This document shows positions 35,254 through 43,834 of a stretch of 64,000 nucleotides of DNA, in pieces. Position 1 is the stretch's first letter. Every line of letters begins with the position of its first letter. The notes beneath the pieces were generated by a model. That model was not told the DNA's origin and searched no databases. It saw only the letters and a list, made by a program, of their open reading frames with translations. The position numbers and the translations under genes are program-made. Source of the DNA: Microbacterium sp. SORGH_AS_0862 (GTDB lineage Bacteria; Actinomycetota; Actinomycetes; Actinomycetales; Microbacteriaceae); NCBI RefSeq assembly GCF_030818795.1, contig NZ_JAUTAY010000001.1:248001-312000 (forward strand). Reading direction: 5' to 3'.

Positions 35254-36460
35254 GAGTGCACCGCCGCCGGTCCCGCCGTTCGGGGTGAAGGTCACCACCG
35301 ATCTTGAGTACCGGGCCTCCGGCATCCGTGCCCGCGCACGGTGGATCGACCCGCAGACGAGGCGACGTGTCGTCCGCGCGCTCGTCGTGCCGGACGAAGA
35401 CGCCGCCGAAGCATTCTTCAACGACCTGCGGCGCTCCTCGGAGATCGGCATCGACCGGCGCATCACCTTCACCGACTACCTCGCCACGATCGGCGACCGA
35501 TGGACACGCGGTCTGGACCCGACCTCGACGGCCGACGGATACAAGGTCGGGCTGCGGCTGCGCGTCCTCCCCGCGCTCGGGCACCTGCCGCTCTCCCAGA
35601 TCACCGCGGGCATGATCGACCGCACCATCGACGACTGGGAGAAGACGCACTCCCCCTCCACGATCAAGAACACCATCGCCCCGCTCGTGCGAGTCCTCGA
35701 CGAAGCCGTGCGCGACGACGTGCTCGCCAGCAACCCCGCCCGCAACCGCTCCCGACGAAGCCTCGGCAAATCGGCGCTGATCGTCCCCGCCGAACAAACC
35801 TCGCCCCGCGCGCACGCGCTCCCGGATCTCGCAACACTCAACCGGCTCGCCCAGGCGTGCGGCCTCGTGCACCAGAGCTACTCGGACTTCGTCATGCTCA
35901 GCGCGCTGCTCGCCTCCCGCGGGTCGGAGATCGCCGGCCTCCGCGTCGGCGACGTCAACTGGGACACGAACATCGTCACCATCGAGCGGCAAACCTACCC
36001 CGGCTCCGGCGGACTGGTCACCAAGCAGACGAAAGGACGAGCCGGGCGCCCGGTGCCCATCCTTAACGCACTCAAGCCGGTCCTGGAACGCCTCACGGAG
36101 AATCGCGAGCCAGATGAACGCCTGTTGCGCGGCCCCCGCGGCGGGGTCCTGACCACAGCGAGCGTGCGCGACGCGACCAAATGGGACGACCTCGTCACCG
36201 GCTTGGGCCTGCCCTCACTCACCCGGCACGGGCTCCGCCACACCGGAGCGACCTGGATGGCCGACGCGGGCATCCCGCTGCACGTGCTGCAACGCATCCT
36301 CGGGCACAAATCCATCGAAACCACCCGCGGCTACCTCCACCCCGACACCCGGCACCTCGCCTCCGCCGCCAAGCAGGCCAATGCATTCCTCGACGCTCAA
36401 GAACAGCAGCCAGTATCCGCGCAGCGCGCTCCCGAGACACGGCGCTCACCGCAGCGTTGA
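35240..36460 (+). CDS. int: Tyrosine site-specific integrase of the element
   Basis: A 406-residue tyrosine recombinase. The N-terminal arm-binding and core-binding domains (about 20-190) precede the catalytic domain with the first Arg in SRGSEIAGLR, the HxxR in HGLRHTGATWM, the second His in LGHKSIETTRGY and the nucleophile Tyr in that same motif. The ATG at 35240 starts MSSAESAPPP inside the end of xis. It is the last gene of the element, with a tRNA-Pro-like att copy 143 bases downstream. A decayed relative lies at 38371-38700. Confidence 0.9.
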   Translation: MSSAESAPPPVPPFGVKVTTDLEYRASGIRARARWIDPQTRRRVVRALVVPDEDAAEAFFNDLRRSSEIGIDRRITFTDYLATIGDRWTRGLDPTSTADGYKVGLRLRVLPALGHLPLSQITAGMIDRTIDDWEKTHSPSTIKNTIAPLVRVLDEAVRDDVLASNPARNRSRRSLGKSALIVPAEQTSPRAHALPDLATLNRLAQACGLVHQSYSDFVMLSALLASRGSEIAGLRVGDVNWDTNIVTIERQTYPGSGGLVTKQTKGRAGRPVPILNALKPVLERLTENREPDERLLRGPRGGVLTTASVRDATKWDDLVTGLGLPSLTRHGLRHTGATWMADAGIPLHVLQRILGHKSIETTRGYLHPDTRHLASAAKQANAFLDAQEQQPVSAQRAPETRRSPQR

Positions 36461-36904
36461 CCAACTCCACGGGTCGCGAGTTCCGCTCTGGTGTCCCGGC
36501 GGCGGTGTCCGGCGCTTGGCAACGCGCCTCAGCCTCGACGTCGCGAGGCGACGGAGCTCAGTTCATTGAGGTCCGCGTCAACCATCCGGTACGAACGACG
36601 CAGCCCCGACCAGAAATAACGTCTCCTCGGGGCATCTCCGTCGGGATGACAAGATGTGAACCTTCGCCCCGCGCGTAGCCGACTCCATGTGCCATGCCGA
36701 AAAACGGTATTGCCAGTGTTCCGGCGCGATTCGGTTTCGGCAGGCGGTTTCGGCGGACTACTCTTCGGCGTGTCGCGCACCTGGGCGTTGCTCTCATCAA
36801 GCCCGCCGACAACGATCGTTTTGGAACAGGCACAGGTCGAAGTGCGGGCACCGACAGGTGGCCCAACCCGCCGCAGCCTAAGGTGACCAACAAGGGGGTG
36901 CCCG
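36461..36904. other. Right-end region of the conjugative element
   Basis: This 444-base stretch has no gene. It holds the decayed tRNA-Pro 3'-end copy at 36603-36670. The sequence GTGTCCCGGCGGCGGTGTCC (about 36491-36510) recurs in shortened form near 38762-38780, after the integrase remnant, which shows that both integrase copies share the same downstream flank. The part from 36671 is less GC-rich and leads into the 454-residue gene. Confidence 0.6.
36603..36670 (-). repeat. Decayed copy of tRNA-Pro 3' end plus terminator (att site)
   Basis: The stretch matches 38870-38938 with scattered mismatches: a GCCCCGA...TCGGGGC hairpin, then CCGTCGGGATGACA, then GATGTGAACCTTCG where the intact tRNA has GATTTGAACCTGCG. 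It is a displaced tRNA 3' end left by integration and marks the junction between the conjugative element and the small island to its right. Confidence 0.75.
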
Positions 36905-38269
36905 GTGGGGAACGAAGAAGTAGAGCCCGTCGAGATTCGAGCCGTGTCCGAGCAGCGGTTCAACGCTCACGTGGTCTGGGCGCGCGGACCTGGAGGGTTG
37001 CCGCCGATCAAAGAGGTTGAGTGGCTGGAGATTGAACCCGCGCGAGTCTTCGGGACGATCTTTCTGGACCTCACCGACAAGGATCTACACAGCGCCGTCA
37101 TCGCTCCGGACCTCGCTGGCAGGTACCGCGGCGTGGAGATCCTTCAGGATCACGCGGACATCCGTGAGGCCGTAGAGCGGACTGCGGCGAGCATGGCTCG
37201 TGTTCACAACGACTACGACGACGAGCGAGCACAGGGCGATGAGAAGCCTTCGGTGGACTTCTTTGCGAAGGTGGCGAAGGAGAGCAAGCTGCACGAACGT
37301 TTCAAGTACCTTCGTGACAGCCGGAATGCCATTGCGGCGAAGCGGCTGATCGAGGTCGCGATGCGCTGGTACGAGAACCAGGACGGCTCCTACATCGAGC
37401 AGTTTCAGACGACCGGCTTCGATGCGCGGGTCTGGGAACTCTACTTGTGGGCCGTGCTGAGGGAGGCGGGCCACCGGGTAGAGCAGCCTAAGCCTGCGCC
37501 TGACTTCTTGGCACGAGGCATCATCGGCGACTTCTACGTGGAGGCAACCACCTCGAACCCGCCCCCTACCAATCAGGTAGTCCCGCTCCCCGTGACCGAG
37601 GAGGACATCTTCGAGTACGTGCACAACTACCTGCCGACTCGGTTCTCGGGTCGGCTGTGGGAGAAGCTGAACGACAAAGGGTACTGGACCCGCGAGGGCT
37701 TGGATCTGACCCTCCCGTTCGTCATCGCGATCCAAGATTTCCACCATCCTCTCTCTATGACTTGGAGCCAATCGGCCCTCTATGAGTACCTGTACGGTGT
37801 GCGCATCGAAGACGTGGAGAGCGAGGGCAAGATGCGAAGGGTTGAAGTGCCGGTTGTTCAGATTAAGTGGGGTACGAAGGAGTTCCCTTCGGGCTTCTTC
37901 AAGTTGCCCGACTCGGAGCACGTCAGCGCTGTCGCATTCAATGCGGCTGGAACACTGACCAAGTTCAACCGCATGGGCATCGCGGCGGGCATGGGCGATC
38001 CGAGTGTGGCGGTGAAGCACGAGGGGCGACGCTTCTCGAAAGACAACACGGGTGTTGAGGAAGCCTTCTCGCAGATGGTGACTCCCGGCTACGAGGAAGA
38101 CTGGATCGACGGCTTCACCGTCTTCCACAATCCGAATGCACTCAATCCCCTTCCCTTCGAGGCGTTCCCAGGAGCCGCACATGTCTTCGAAGAGGATGGG
38201 TTGCGCAAGCAGGTCTTCCCCGCCGGTCACCTCGTGTCGAGCACGACGGAGATCGTGTCGCACTACTGA
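36905..38269 (+). CDS. Unknown 454-residue protein with PD-(D/E)XK-like pattern
   Basis: I do not recognise a named family. Residues 177-214 read WELYLWAVLREAGH, then PAPDF (D200), then a strand GDFYVEATT (E213): the helix Glu, PD and E-x-T spacing of a PD-(D/E)XK nuclease core, with Thr in place of the usual Lys. Residues 85-165 are a charged helical region and 225-450 a separate soluble domain with aromatic-rich strands. No signal peptide or membrane helix is seen. It lies alone between two tRNA-Pro attachment copies and is less GC-rich than the chromosome. A one-gene defence nuclease is a reasonable but unproven idea. Confidence 0.7.
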   Translation: MGNEEVEPVEIRAVSEQRFNAHVVWARGPGGLPPIKEVEWLEIEPARVFGTIFLDLTDKDLHSAVIAPDLAGRYRGVEILQDHADIREAVERTAASMARVHNDYDDERAQGDEKPSVDFFAKVAKESKLHERFKYLRDSRNAIAAKRLIEVAMRWYENQDGSYIEQFQTTGFDARVWELYLWAVLREAGHRVEQPKPAPDFLARGIIGDFYVEATTSNPPPTNQVVPLPVTEEDIFEYVHNYLPTRFSGRLWEKLNDKGYWTREGLDLTLPFVIAIQDFHHPLSMTWSQSALYEYLYGVRIEDVESEGKMRRVEVPVVQIKWGTKEFPSGFFKLPDSEHVSAVAFNAAGTLTKFNRMGIAAGMGDPSVAVKHEGRRFSKDNTGVEEAFSQMVTPGYEEDWIDGFTVFHNPNALNPLPFEAFPGAAHVFEEDGLRKQVFPAGHLVSSTTEIVSHY

Positions 38270-38370
38270 GGGTGTCCGTAGACCATCGTTCACGGCGCGC
38301 ACGATCCTGCTCGAAGCGAGTGAACGCGCTCACGCGCTCACTCGCCAGTGCTGGAGCGTCTGACAACGGA

Positions 38371-38700
38371 CCGCGGGCCCGACGAAAGACTGCTGCGCGG
38401 CCCCTGAGTCGGCGTCCTCACCACAGCGGGCGTGCGGGACGCAACCAGGCGGGACGACCTCGCCGCCAAGCGCGGCCTGCCCTCACTGACTCGATGCGGG
38501 CTCCGGCGCGCCGGCGCGACCTGGATGGGCCGACGCAGGCATCCCCCTGCACGTGCCGCAACGCATCGTCGGGCACAAATCCATCGAGACCACCCGCGGC
38601 TACCTGCACCCAGACACCCGGCACCTCACCTCCGCCGCCGCGCAAGCCAACGCCTTCCTCGACGCTCAAGAACGGCACCCAAGCCCTGCCCGGACACGAG
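38371..38700 (+). pseudogene. Remnant of a second tyrosine integrase (C-terminal part)
   Basis: The DNA closely parallels 36110-36410 of the intact integrase: the CTGCGCGGCCCC...GTCCTGACCACAGCG stretch, the CTCACTC..GGGCTCCG motif region and GGGCACAAATCCATCGAGACCACCCG region are recognisable (compare 38571-38660 with 36301-36390). Frameshifts and an in-frame stop (GGCCCCTGA) break it. It is the right-hand end of an older element integrated at the same tRNA. Confidence 0.8.
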
Positions 38701-38869
38701 GCGTCGGGCGTCCGGCACTGGGCCGATGATCCACTTCACGAAGCACCCACACGGCATCCGTGTCCCGGCGGTGTCCCGGCGCTTCGTAACAGGGCGCTTC
38801 GAGAGCATCACGACGGCGGGCGCCTCAGCCACTCACGGTCCGCGTACACCCTCCAAGACGAACGACTAA

Positions 38870-38904
38870 GCCCCGACGAGAATTGGCTTCTCATCAGGGC
38901 TTTT
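38870..38904. terminator. Terminator downstream of tRNA-Pro
   Basis: GCCCCGACGAGAA (38870-38882) pairs with TTCTCATCAGGGC (38888-38900) with two mismatches; TTTT follows on the plus strand. It ends the tRNA transcript on the minus strand and may also stop plus-strand reading from the island. Confidence 0.65.
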
Positions 38905-38907
38905 CCG

Positions 38908-38981
38908 TCGGGATGACAGGATTTGAACCTGCGACCCCCTGACCCCCAGTCAGGTGCGCTACCAAGCTGCGCCACATCCCG
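38908..38981 (-). tRNA. tRNA-Pro (anticodon GGG)
   Basis: A complete 74-base cloverleaf: acceptor arms CGGGATG (5') and CATCCCG (3') with discriminator A, D-arm GCGC...GCGC, anticodon stem CCTGA/TCAGG around CTGGGGG (anticodon GGG), and T-arm with GGTTCAAATCC. CCA is not encoded. Its 3' half and terminator are the integration target of the elements to the left. Confidence 0.95.
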
Positions 38982-39017
38982 TTGTTCACTTTTCGGCCGG
39001 AAACAGCCGTTACCGCA

Positions 39018-39061
<44 letters not shown>

Positions 39062-39176
39062 GAGCCGCCCGCGCGCGGGCAACTCAACCATCTTAGCCGG
39101 TCCGAGAGCGTGCCGCGAACGCGGCGGGCGGCGCAAGCGCTGGATGTGTGTCCACGGCCGGGAGTACGGTCGCGGC

Positions 39177-39758
39177 ATGAGCGAGATCCAGGTGCTTCCC
39201 GCGACGAGCGCACGCTTCGACGAGGTCGAGAACGCCCTCACCGGCGGCGGCGACGGCCGGGCGTGTCAATGCCAGTGGTGGATGATGCCGGGCAGCCGCT
39301 TCAGCGCGCTGAGCGTCGAGGAGAAGACCGACCTCCTGCGTGAGGAGACGGCCGCATCCACCCCGCCGGGGCTCGTCGCCACGGTCGACGGCGTCGGCGC
39401 GGGCTGGGTGCGCGTGGGGCTCCGGCCCGACCACGAACGGCTCGCGCGCACGAAGCTCTACGGCAAGACCTCCCCCGAACCCTGGACCGACGCCAGCACC
39501 TGGGCCATCAGCTGTTTCTCCGTGCGAAAAGAGTTCCGCGGGCAGGGCCTCACCCGTCGCCTCCTCGACGCGGCCGTCGCCTTCGCGCGCGAGAACGGCG
39601 CGCGCCTCGTCGAGGCCTACCCGGTCGACACCGCCGAGACCAAGACCTCGTCGAATGAACTCTTCCACGGTGCGCTGACGACATTCCTCGAGGCGGGATT
39701 CGTCGAGACCGCGCGACCCCGCGCCGACCGGCCGATCGTCGCGCTCGACCTCGGCTGA
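39177..39758 (+). CDS. GNAT family N-acetyltransferase
   Basis: A 193-residue acetyl-CoA-dependent transferase. The acetyl-CoA pyrophosphate loop is FRGQGLTRRLLDAAVAFAREN (about 121-141, within the VRKEFRGQGLT region); the preceding CQCQWWMMPG segment with GVGAGWVRVG is usual for this GNAT branch. The acceptor is unknown. The ATG at 39177 was preferred to longer frames that would run into the tRNA region. Confidence 0.82.
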   Translation: MSEIQVLPATSARFDEVENALTGGGDGRACQCQWWMMPGSRFSALSVEEKTDLLREETAASTPPGLVATVDGVGAGWVRVGLRPDHERLARTKLYGKTSPEPWTDASTWAISCFSVRKEFRGQGLTRRLLDAAVAFARENGARLVEAYPVDTAETKTSSNELFHGALTTFLEAGFVETARPRADRPIVALDLG

Positions 39759-39782
39759 GCCCGCATCCGCCAGGATGGAGGG

Positions 39783-40169
39783 ATGACGGATGCGGCATCC
39801 CCCGTTCGGGTCGACTCGTGGCTCTGGGCCGTCCGCGTCTACAAGACGCGATCCGCCGCCACGACCGCCTGCCGCGCCGGCCACGTCCGCATCGGCGGCG
39901 ACCGCGCCAAGGCCGCGCAGCTCGTGCGCCCCGGCGACGAGGTGCGCGTGCGGATCGCCGGTTTCGACCGCATTCTCGTCGTGCGTCAGACCATCGTGAA
40001 GCGCGTCAGCGCACCCCTCGCCGCCCTCGCCGCGGAAGACAAGACTCCCCCGCCTCCGCCGCGCGAGCTGACCGCGTTCGTCCCGGTCCGAGACCGCGGC
40101 GCGGGGCGTCCGACCAAGCGCGAACGGCGCGATATCGACCGGCTGCGGGGGCGTTCCGCCGACGACTGA
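39783..40169 (+). CDS. S4-domain RNA-binding protein (Hsp15-like)
   Basis: A 128-residue protein. The S4 fold covers about residues 9-70 (RVDSWLWAVRVYKTRSAATTACRAGHVRIGG ... VRPGDEVRV), split here only for description; the C-terminus is basic (GRPTKRERRDIDRLRG). Hsp15 relatives bind stalled 50S subunits carrying peptidyl-tRNA and help recycle them. It stands alone between the GNAT and the HNH genes. Confidence 0.82.
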   Translation: MTDAASPVRVDSWLWAVRVYKTRSAATTACRAGHVRIGGDRAKAAQLVRPGDEVRVRIAGFDRILVVRQTIVKRVSAPLAALAAEDKTPPPPPRELTAFVPVRDRGAGRPTKRERRDIDRLRGRSADD

Positions 40170-40211
40170 TCACGCCCCGGCGATGTCGGAGGTCGGTGCC
40201 AGACTTCAGGC

Positions 40212-41483
40212 ATGAAGGATGCAGCGGCGATGAGCCCCGAGGACGCCGAAGCGGCGATGCTCGAGGGCCTGCTCGCCGGTCTCGAGAAGACCCGCGCATC
40301 CATCGCCGCGCTCGAAGCACTCGAGCTGAACCTGCTCGCGACCGCCCGCCAGATCGCCGCCGACCGCACCTCTCGTCTGTCCGATCCGTCGGCCCGAGCG
40401 CACGAGATGCCGCTGCGCGACATCGCCGCGGAGTTCGCGACCGCCCTGCACGCGAACGACCGCGGCATGCAGAACGAGCTGCACGACGCCGCCGACATCG
40501 CCCGCCGGCTGCCGCGCTCCCTCGCCGCCCTGGCCGAGGGTCGCATCTCGCGCCGGCACCTGCGCGCGATCCACGAGGCGTCCGCCGGGCTCGACGGACG
40601 CGAGCTCACGGCATACGACGATCGTGCCGCCGCGGCCGCCTCCGAGATGTCCGTCAACCGTCTGCGCCCGATCCTCCGCCGGCTGGCCGAGCAGGCGCAG
40701 CAGCGTCCGCTCACCGAACGCCACCGCGAGGCCCGCATGCAGCGCGGCGTCTTCGTACGCGACCTCCCCGACGGCATGGCCGAGCTCACCGCCGTCCTGC
40801 CCGTCATCGAGGCTCACGGCGCCCACGATCGCCTCACGCGGATGGCGCACCTCGTGCGCGACGCCCACGACCCCGAAACCGATCCGCGCACGATCGACCA
40901 GCTGCGCGCCGACATCCTCAGCGATCTCCTGCTCACCTCGACCGCCGCCGACACCGCCGACGCCCCACACCCGGGTATCGACGCCGTGCACGCGCACGTG
41001 CGCATCACGATCCCCGCCACCACGCTCCTCGGCACGACGGATGCGGGCGCCGAGCTCGTCGGGGTCAGCCCCGTCGACGCTGAGAGCGCCCGCCGCCTCG
41101 CCGGGGGTGCCGCCGCATGGACGCGGGTTCTCACGCATCCGGTCACCGGCAACGTCGAGGGCGTCGACCGGTACCGGCCCAGCGAAGACCAGCGGCGCCT
41201 GCTGCGGGTGCGCGACGAGCGGTGCCGCTTCCCCGGGTGCCGCATGCCCACCCACCGCTGCGACATCGACCACACGGTCGACTGGGCGCACGGCGGAACC
41301 ACGCACGTCGACAATCTCGCGCACCTCTGCCGCCGACATCACTCGCTCAAACACGCCACACCGTGGCGCGTCAGGCTCGGGCCCGACGGCGTTCTCGAGT
41401 GGACCAGCCCGCAGGGCCGACAGCACCGCGACTCCCCCGCATCCCGCGTCGTCTTCACGGATGCGGCCGACCCGCCGTTCTAG
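40212..41483 (+). CDS. DUF222 protein with C-terminal HNH endonuclease
   Basis: A 423-residue protein of the 13E12-like family that is abundant in Actinobacteria. The N-terminal DUF222 region (about 10-300) is helical (MLEGLLAGLEKTRASIAALE). The HNH nuclease is at about 335-385: CRFPGCRMP, CDIDHTVDWAHGG and LCRRHHSLKH give the zinc cysteines and catalytic His. These genes often occur in many copies per genome and may be remnants of mobile elements; a biological target is unknown. Confidence 0.85.
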   Translation: MKDAAAMSPEDAEAAMLEGLLAGLEKTRASIAALEALELNLLATARQIAADRTSRLSDPSARAHEMPLRDIAAEFATALHANDRGMQNELHDAADIARRLPRSLAALAEGRISRRHLRAIHEASAGLDGRELTAYDDRAAAAASEMSVNRLRPILRRLAEQAQQRPLTERHREARMQRGVFVRDLPDGMAELTAVLPVIEAHGAHDRLTRMAHLVRDAHDPETDPRTIDQLRADILSDLLLTSTAADTADAPHPGIDAVHAHVRITIPATTLLGTTDAGAELVGVSPVDAESARRLAGGAAAWTRVLTHPVTGNVEGVDRYRPSEDQRRLLRVRDERCRFPGCRMPTHRCDIDHTVDWAHGGTTHVDNLAHLCRRHHSLKHATPWRVRLGPDGVLEWTSPQGRQHRDSPASRVVFTDAADPPF

Positions 41484-41579
41484 CGAAGGTCAGCCCGGTG
41501 GCGCCCTGATGATGAAGAGAGGTCCAGCCCGCAACGGGCCCGAAAGCCGTAGGACGAGACTCACGGTCGCCCGCGCACG

Positions 41580-41620
41580 GACACGCTCACGGGTACGGGT
41601 ACGGGTACGGAGAGCGTGTC
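41580..41620. terminator. Hairpin with GGGTAC-repeat loop between convergent genes
   Basis: GACACGCTC (41580-41588) and GAGCGTGTC (41612-41620) form a perfect nine-base-pair stem; the loop contains three ACGGGT units. It lies between two convergent genes and can serve as a bidirectional terminator. Confidence 0.5.
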
Positions 41621-41631
41621 GCGGCGTGCGA

Positions 41632-42231
41632 TCAGGCCTTCCTCCCGTCGGCACCGTTTTTGCCGTTGAGCTCATCGAGCAGCGCTTCGAGCGAGGCGAA
41701 CTCGACCGCGTCGTCGTCATCGTCATCGTCGTCCGCGTCGTCGTCATCATCCGGGCCGTCGTCGACGTACAGCTCGTCGAGCCGGAAGTCGGCGTCGAGC
41801 TGCGCGCGGATGAAGGCCTCGGGCGATTCGCGGGGCACGGGGAACGACACCAGGTACACGTCCGGAACGACCGCCACCCACTCGATCGCGAGGTCGTCGC
41901 GCCCCACCCGACGCCCGACCACGGTCTCGAATCCCTCCTCGATCTCCTCAAGGATCTCGTCGAGCAGGCGATTCCACTGTGGGGCACTCATGGTGAGGAA
42001 CGCCTCCGCCGCTGCGATAAGCGAGGCAGGGTCGACGGACTCGGTGCCCACCTCGTCGTCGAGGGGATCGAACTCTGGCTCGGGGCCGAGATTGATCGAC
42101 ACGTCGTAGCCGGCGGCGGTAAGGCGCGCGGGTCCGCGGACGACTCCCTCCTCCTCGACGGGATCGGCGAGCAGGCCTGCGGCACGAACCGCGCGCAGCA
42201 GAGCAGAGGGCTGATCGTTCATGGGGTCCAT
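41632..42231 (-). CDS. Acidic hypothetical protein with Asp tract
   Basis: A 199-residue soluble protein. An N-terminal region (LLRAVRAAGLLADPVEEEG), a central alpha/beta part (WNRLLDEILEEIEEGFETVV ... WVAVVPDVYLVSFPVP) and then a run of 13 Asp within 14 residues (about 158-175) before a short helix. The Asp tract comes from a GAC repeat, prone to length change. No family is recognised; the central part vaguely resembles type III chaperone-like folds. Confidence 0.65.
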   Translation of the reverse strand: MDPMNDQPSALLRAVRAAGLLADPVEEEGVVRGPARLTAAGYDVSINLGPEPEFDPLDDEVGTESVDPASLIAAAEAFLTMSAPQWNRLLDEILEEIEEGFETVVGRRVGRDDLAIEWVAVVPDVYLVSFPVPRESPEAFIRAQLDADFRLDELYVDDGPDDDDDADDDDDDDDAVEFASLEALLDELNGKNGADGRKA

Positions 42232-42302
42232 TCGATCCGGGGTCGGTACGCCTCGATCATCCGATGTTCTTCACGCCCGCGCCAGCCGCACGAGGTGGTG
42301 AA

Positions 42303-42728
42303 TCACTCGTCTCCGTGCGCTCCGCACGTCCGCGCCAGTCGCGCGAGGTGGTAGCTCCACCCCTCCTCGTGCTCATCGGCGAGCGTCGGCGGCACATCCG
42401 CGAGACGAAAGCCCCTCTCCGTGATCGTCACGGAGGTCGCCGAACCATGAGGTTCCAGACGGAACGTCACCTCGAGCGGCGCCGACCACCCGTCCTCCCG
42501 CCAACGGAACGCAAGCAGCTCCGGCTCCTCGCAGCGCGTGACGACCCCATGAGCCTGCCGCTGCCGCCCCGCCTCGATCCAGGTCTCGACGAGCGGCGCG
42601 CCGATCACCGCGTCGAAACGCAGATCCGGCCACCACGTCGCCCGATCGACGGTGAGTGCGCGCCAGACGACATCCCGGGTGGCCGCAACCACGTGTGCGA
42701 CGGAGACGGAATCCCGCGCAGCACTCAC
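42303..42728 (-). CDS. SRPBCC (START/AHSA1-like) family protein
   Basis: A 141-residue helix-grip protein: VAHVVAATRDVVWRALT at the start, LVETWIEAGRQRQAHGVV and PLEVTFRLEPHGSATSVTIT strands, and a C-terminal helix GWSYHLARLAR. This is the AHSA1/SRPBCC pattern for binding a hydrophobic ligand; the ligand is unknown. It is separated by six bases from the NUDIX-NYN gene and probably co-transcribed with it. Confidence 0.75.
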   Translation of the reverse strand: MSAARDSVSVAHVVAATRDVVWRALTVDRATWWPDLRFDAVIGAPLVETWIEAGRQRQAHGVVTRCEEPELLAFRWREDGWSAPLEVTFRLEPHGSATSVTITERGFRLADVPPTLADEHEEGWSYHLARLARTCGAHGDE

Positions 42729-42734
42729 CGGCGC

Positions 42735-43670
42735 TCAGTCCTCGAGGAGGTCCAGCAGCCAGCGCGTTCCCCGCACAGAGGCACCGACGGCCTCGCAGCG
42801 CGCTGCGAGCTCGCGATCGCTCGAAACGACAGTGACCCGAGCACCCCACTCCGCTTCCTCGCGCGCCGTCCAGACGATCGCGTCGTCGCCCGCGGCCTCG
42901 GCGCGGATCACCAGCACGTCCGGAGTCCGGTAGGAGGCGGCGTAGAGAACCTCCCCGCCCGGCGCGGCTTCGCGGGCCTTCCCCTCCAGCACGACCTTGA
43001 TCTCCGGGTACCAGCGGTCCTCCGCCAATCCCAGGGCATCGCCGGCGATGCCGCGCACGGCCAGGCCGCGAAGCCGCTCGACGAGCCGCTCAGCCGCGCC
43101 CGCGCGGTCCTTCCACCAGCCGTCCGGCACCGAGCCGACGACGTTCGCCGCATCCACCACGATCTTCGGCCGCACGGCCAGCAGCTCACGCAGCCGCGGC
43201 CAGGATGCAGCGAAGCCGGGATGCAGCGGATAGTCGTCGACGTCCGCGACCGGCACCCACGACAGCTCCACGCTCTCGGGGTCGCTGATGACCGGATCGA
43301 AGGCGTCCACGACATCCGCGACGACCGTCGCGTACGACCAGTAGCCGAGGTCGAACACGCTCATGAGCCGCGGTCGTACCGCGCCCTCGGGAACGCCCGC
43401 TTCCTCGGTCGCCTCGCGCAGGGCACCGTCGAGAGCCGACTCGCCCTCGTGGCGCGCACCCCCGGGCAGCGCCCACGTGCCGCCGTGGTGACTCCAGGAC
43501 ACCCGGTGCTGCAGCAGCACGCCGCGCACCGGGTCGACCGCGAGCAGCCCCGCGGCTCCGAAGCGACCCCAGTAGCGCTCTCCCGTGGGCGCGACGACCC
43601 AGGCATCCCCCGGATCCCGCGGCCCCAGCGGCCGGCGCGGCTCTCCGGGGGCGGGGGGTTCGATCGTCAC
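42735..43670 (-). CDS. NUDIX hydrolase fused to a NYN (PIN-like) domain
   Basis: A 311-residue two-domain protein. Residues about 25-155 are NUDIX, with the box GGARHEGESALDGALREATEEAG followed by EAG context (split motif G..E.A..REA.EE.G). Residues about 165-305 are a NYN-type PIN-like domain: KIVVDAANVVGSVPDGWWKD, then DVLVIRAEAAGDDAIV and TVVSSDRELAARC. The GTG at 43670 has GAGG ten bases upstream. The pairing of a nucleotide pyrophosphohydrolase with an RNase-like domain suggests a role in RNA cap or nucleotide repair; this is inference. Confidence 0.78.
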   Translation of the reverse strand: MTIEPPAPGEPRRPLGPRDPGDAWVVAPTGERYWGRFGAAGLLAVDPVRGVLLQHRVSWSHHGGTWALPGGARHEGESALDGALREATEEAGVPEGAVRPRLMSVFDLGYWSYATVVADVVDAFDPVISDPESVELSWVPVADVDDYPLHPGFAASWPRLRELLAVRPKIVVDAANVVGSVPDGWWKDRAGAAERLVERLRGLAVRGIAGDALGLAEDRWYPEIKVVLEGKAREAAPGGEVLYAASYRTPDVLVIRAEAAGDDAIVWTAREEAEWGARVTVVSSDRELAARCEAVGASVRGTRWLLDLLED

Positions 43671-43834
43671 GCTGACAGCCTCGCACACCGCGAGGATGCC
43701 GACGCGCCCGTCGACACATTCGGGAAAGCCGACCCGCCGGATACACCCGCACCAGGGTTGGGGCAGGGACCGACGCGCGGGACTGTGGGCACCCACAACG
43801 CCCGTGGCAGGGAAATCCGGTGAGGACTGTTATT

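Noticed and set aside
38272..38916. A 214-codon plus-strand frame over the integrase remnant
   Set aside because: It reads in the wrong phase of the decayed integrase and ends over the tRNA terminator; DNA-level similarity to the intact integrase shows it is a pseudogene.
41594..41611. ACGGGT tandem repeat as a CRISPR or regulatory iteron
   Set aside because: Only three contiguous six-base units without spacers, inside a terminator loop; no cas genes in the window.
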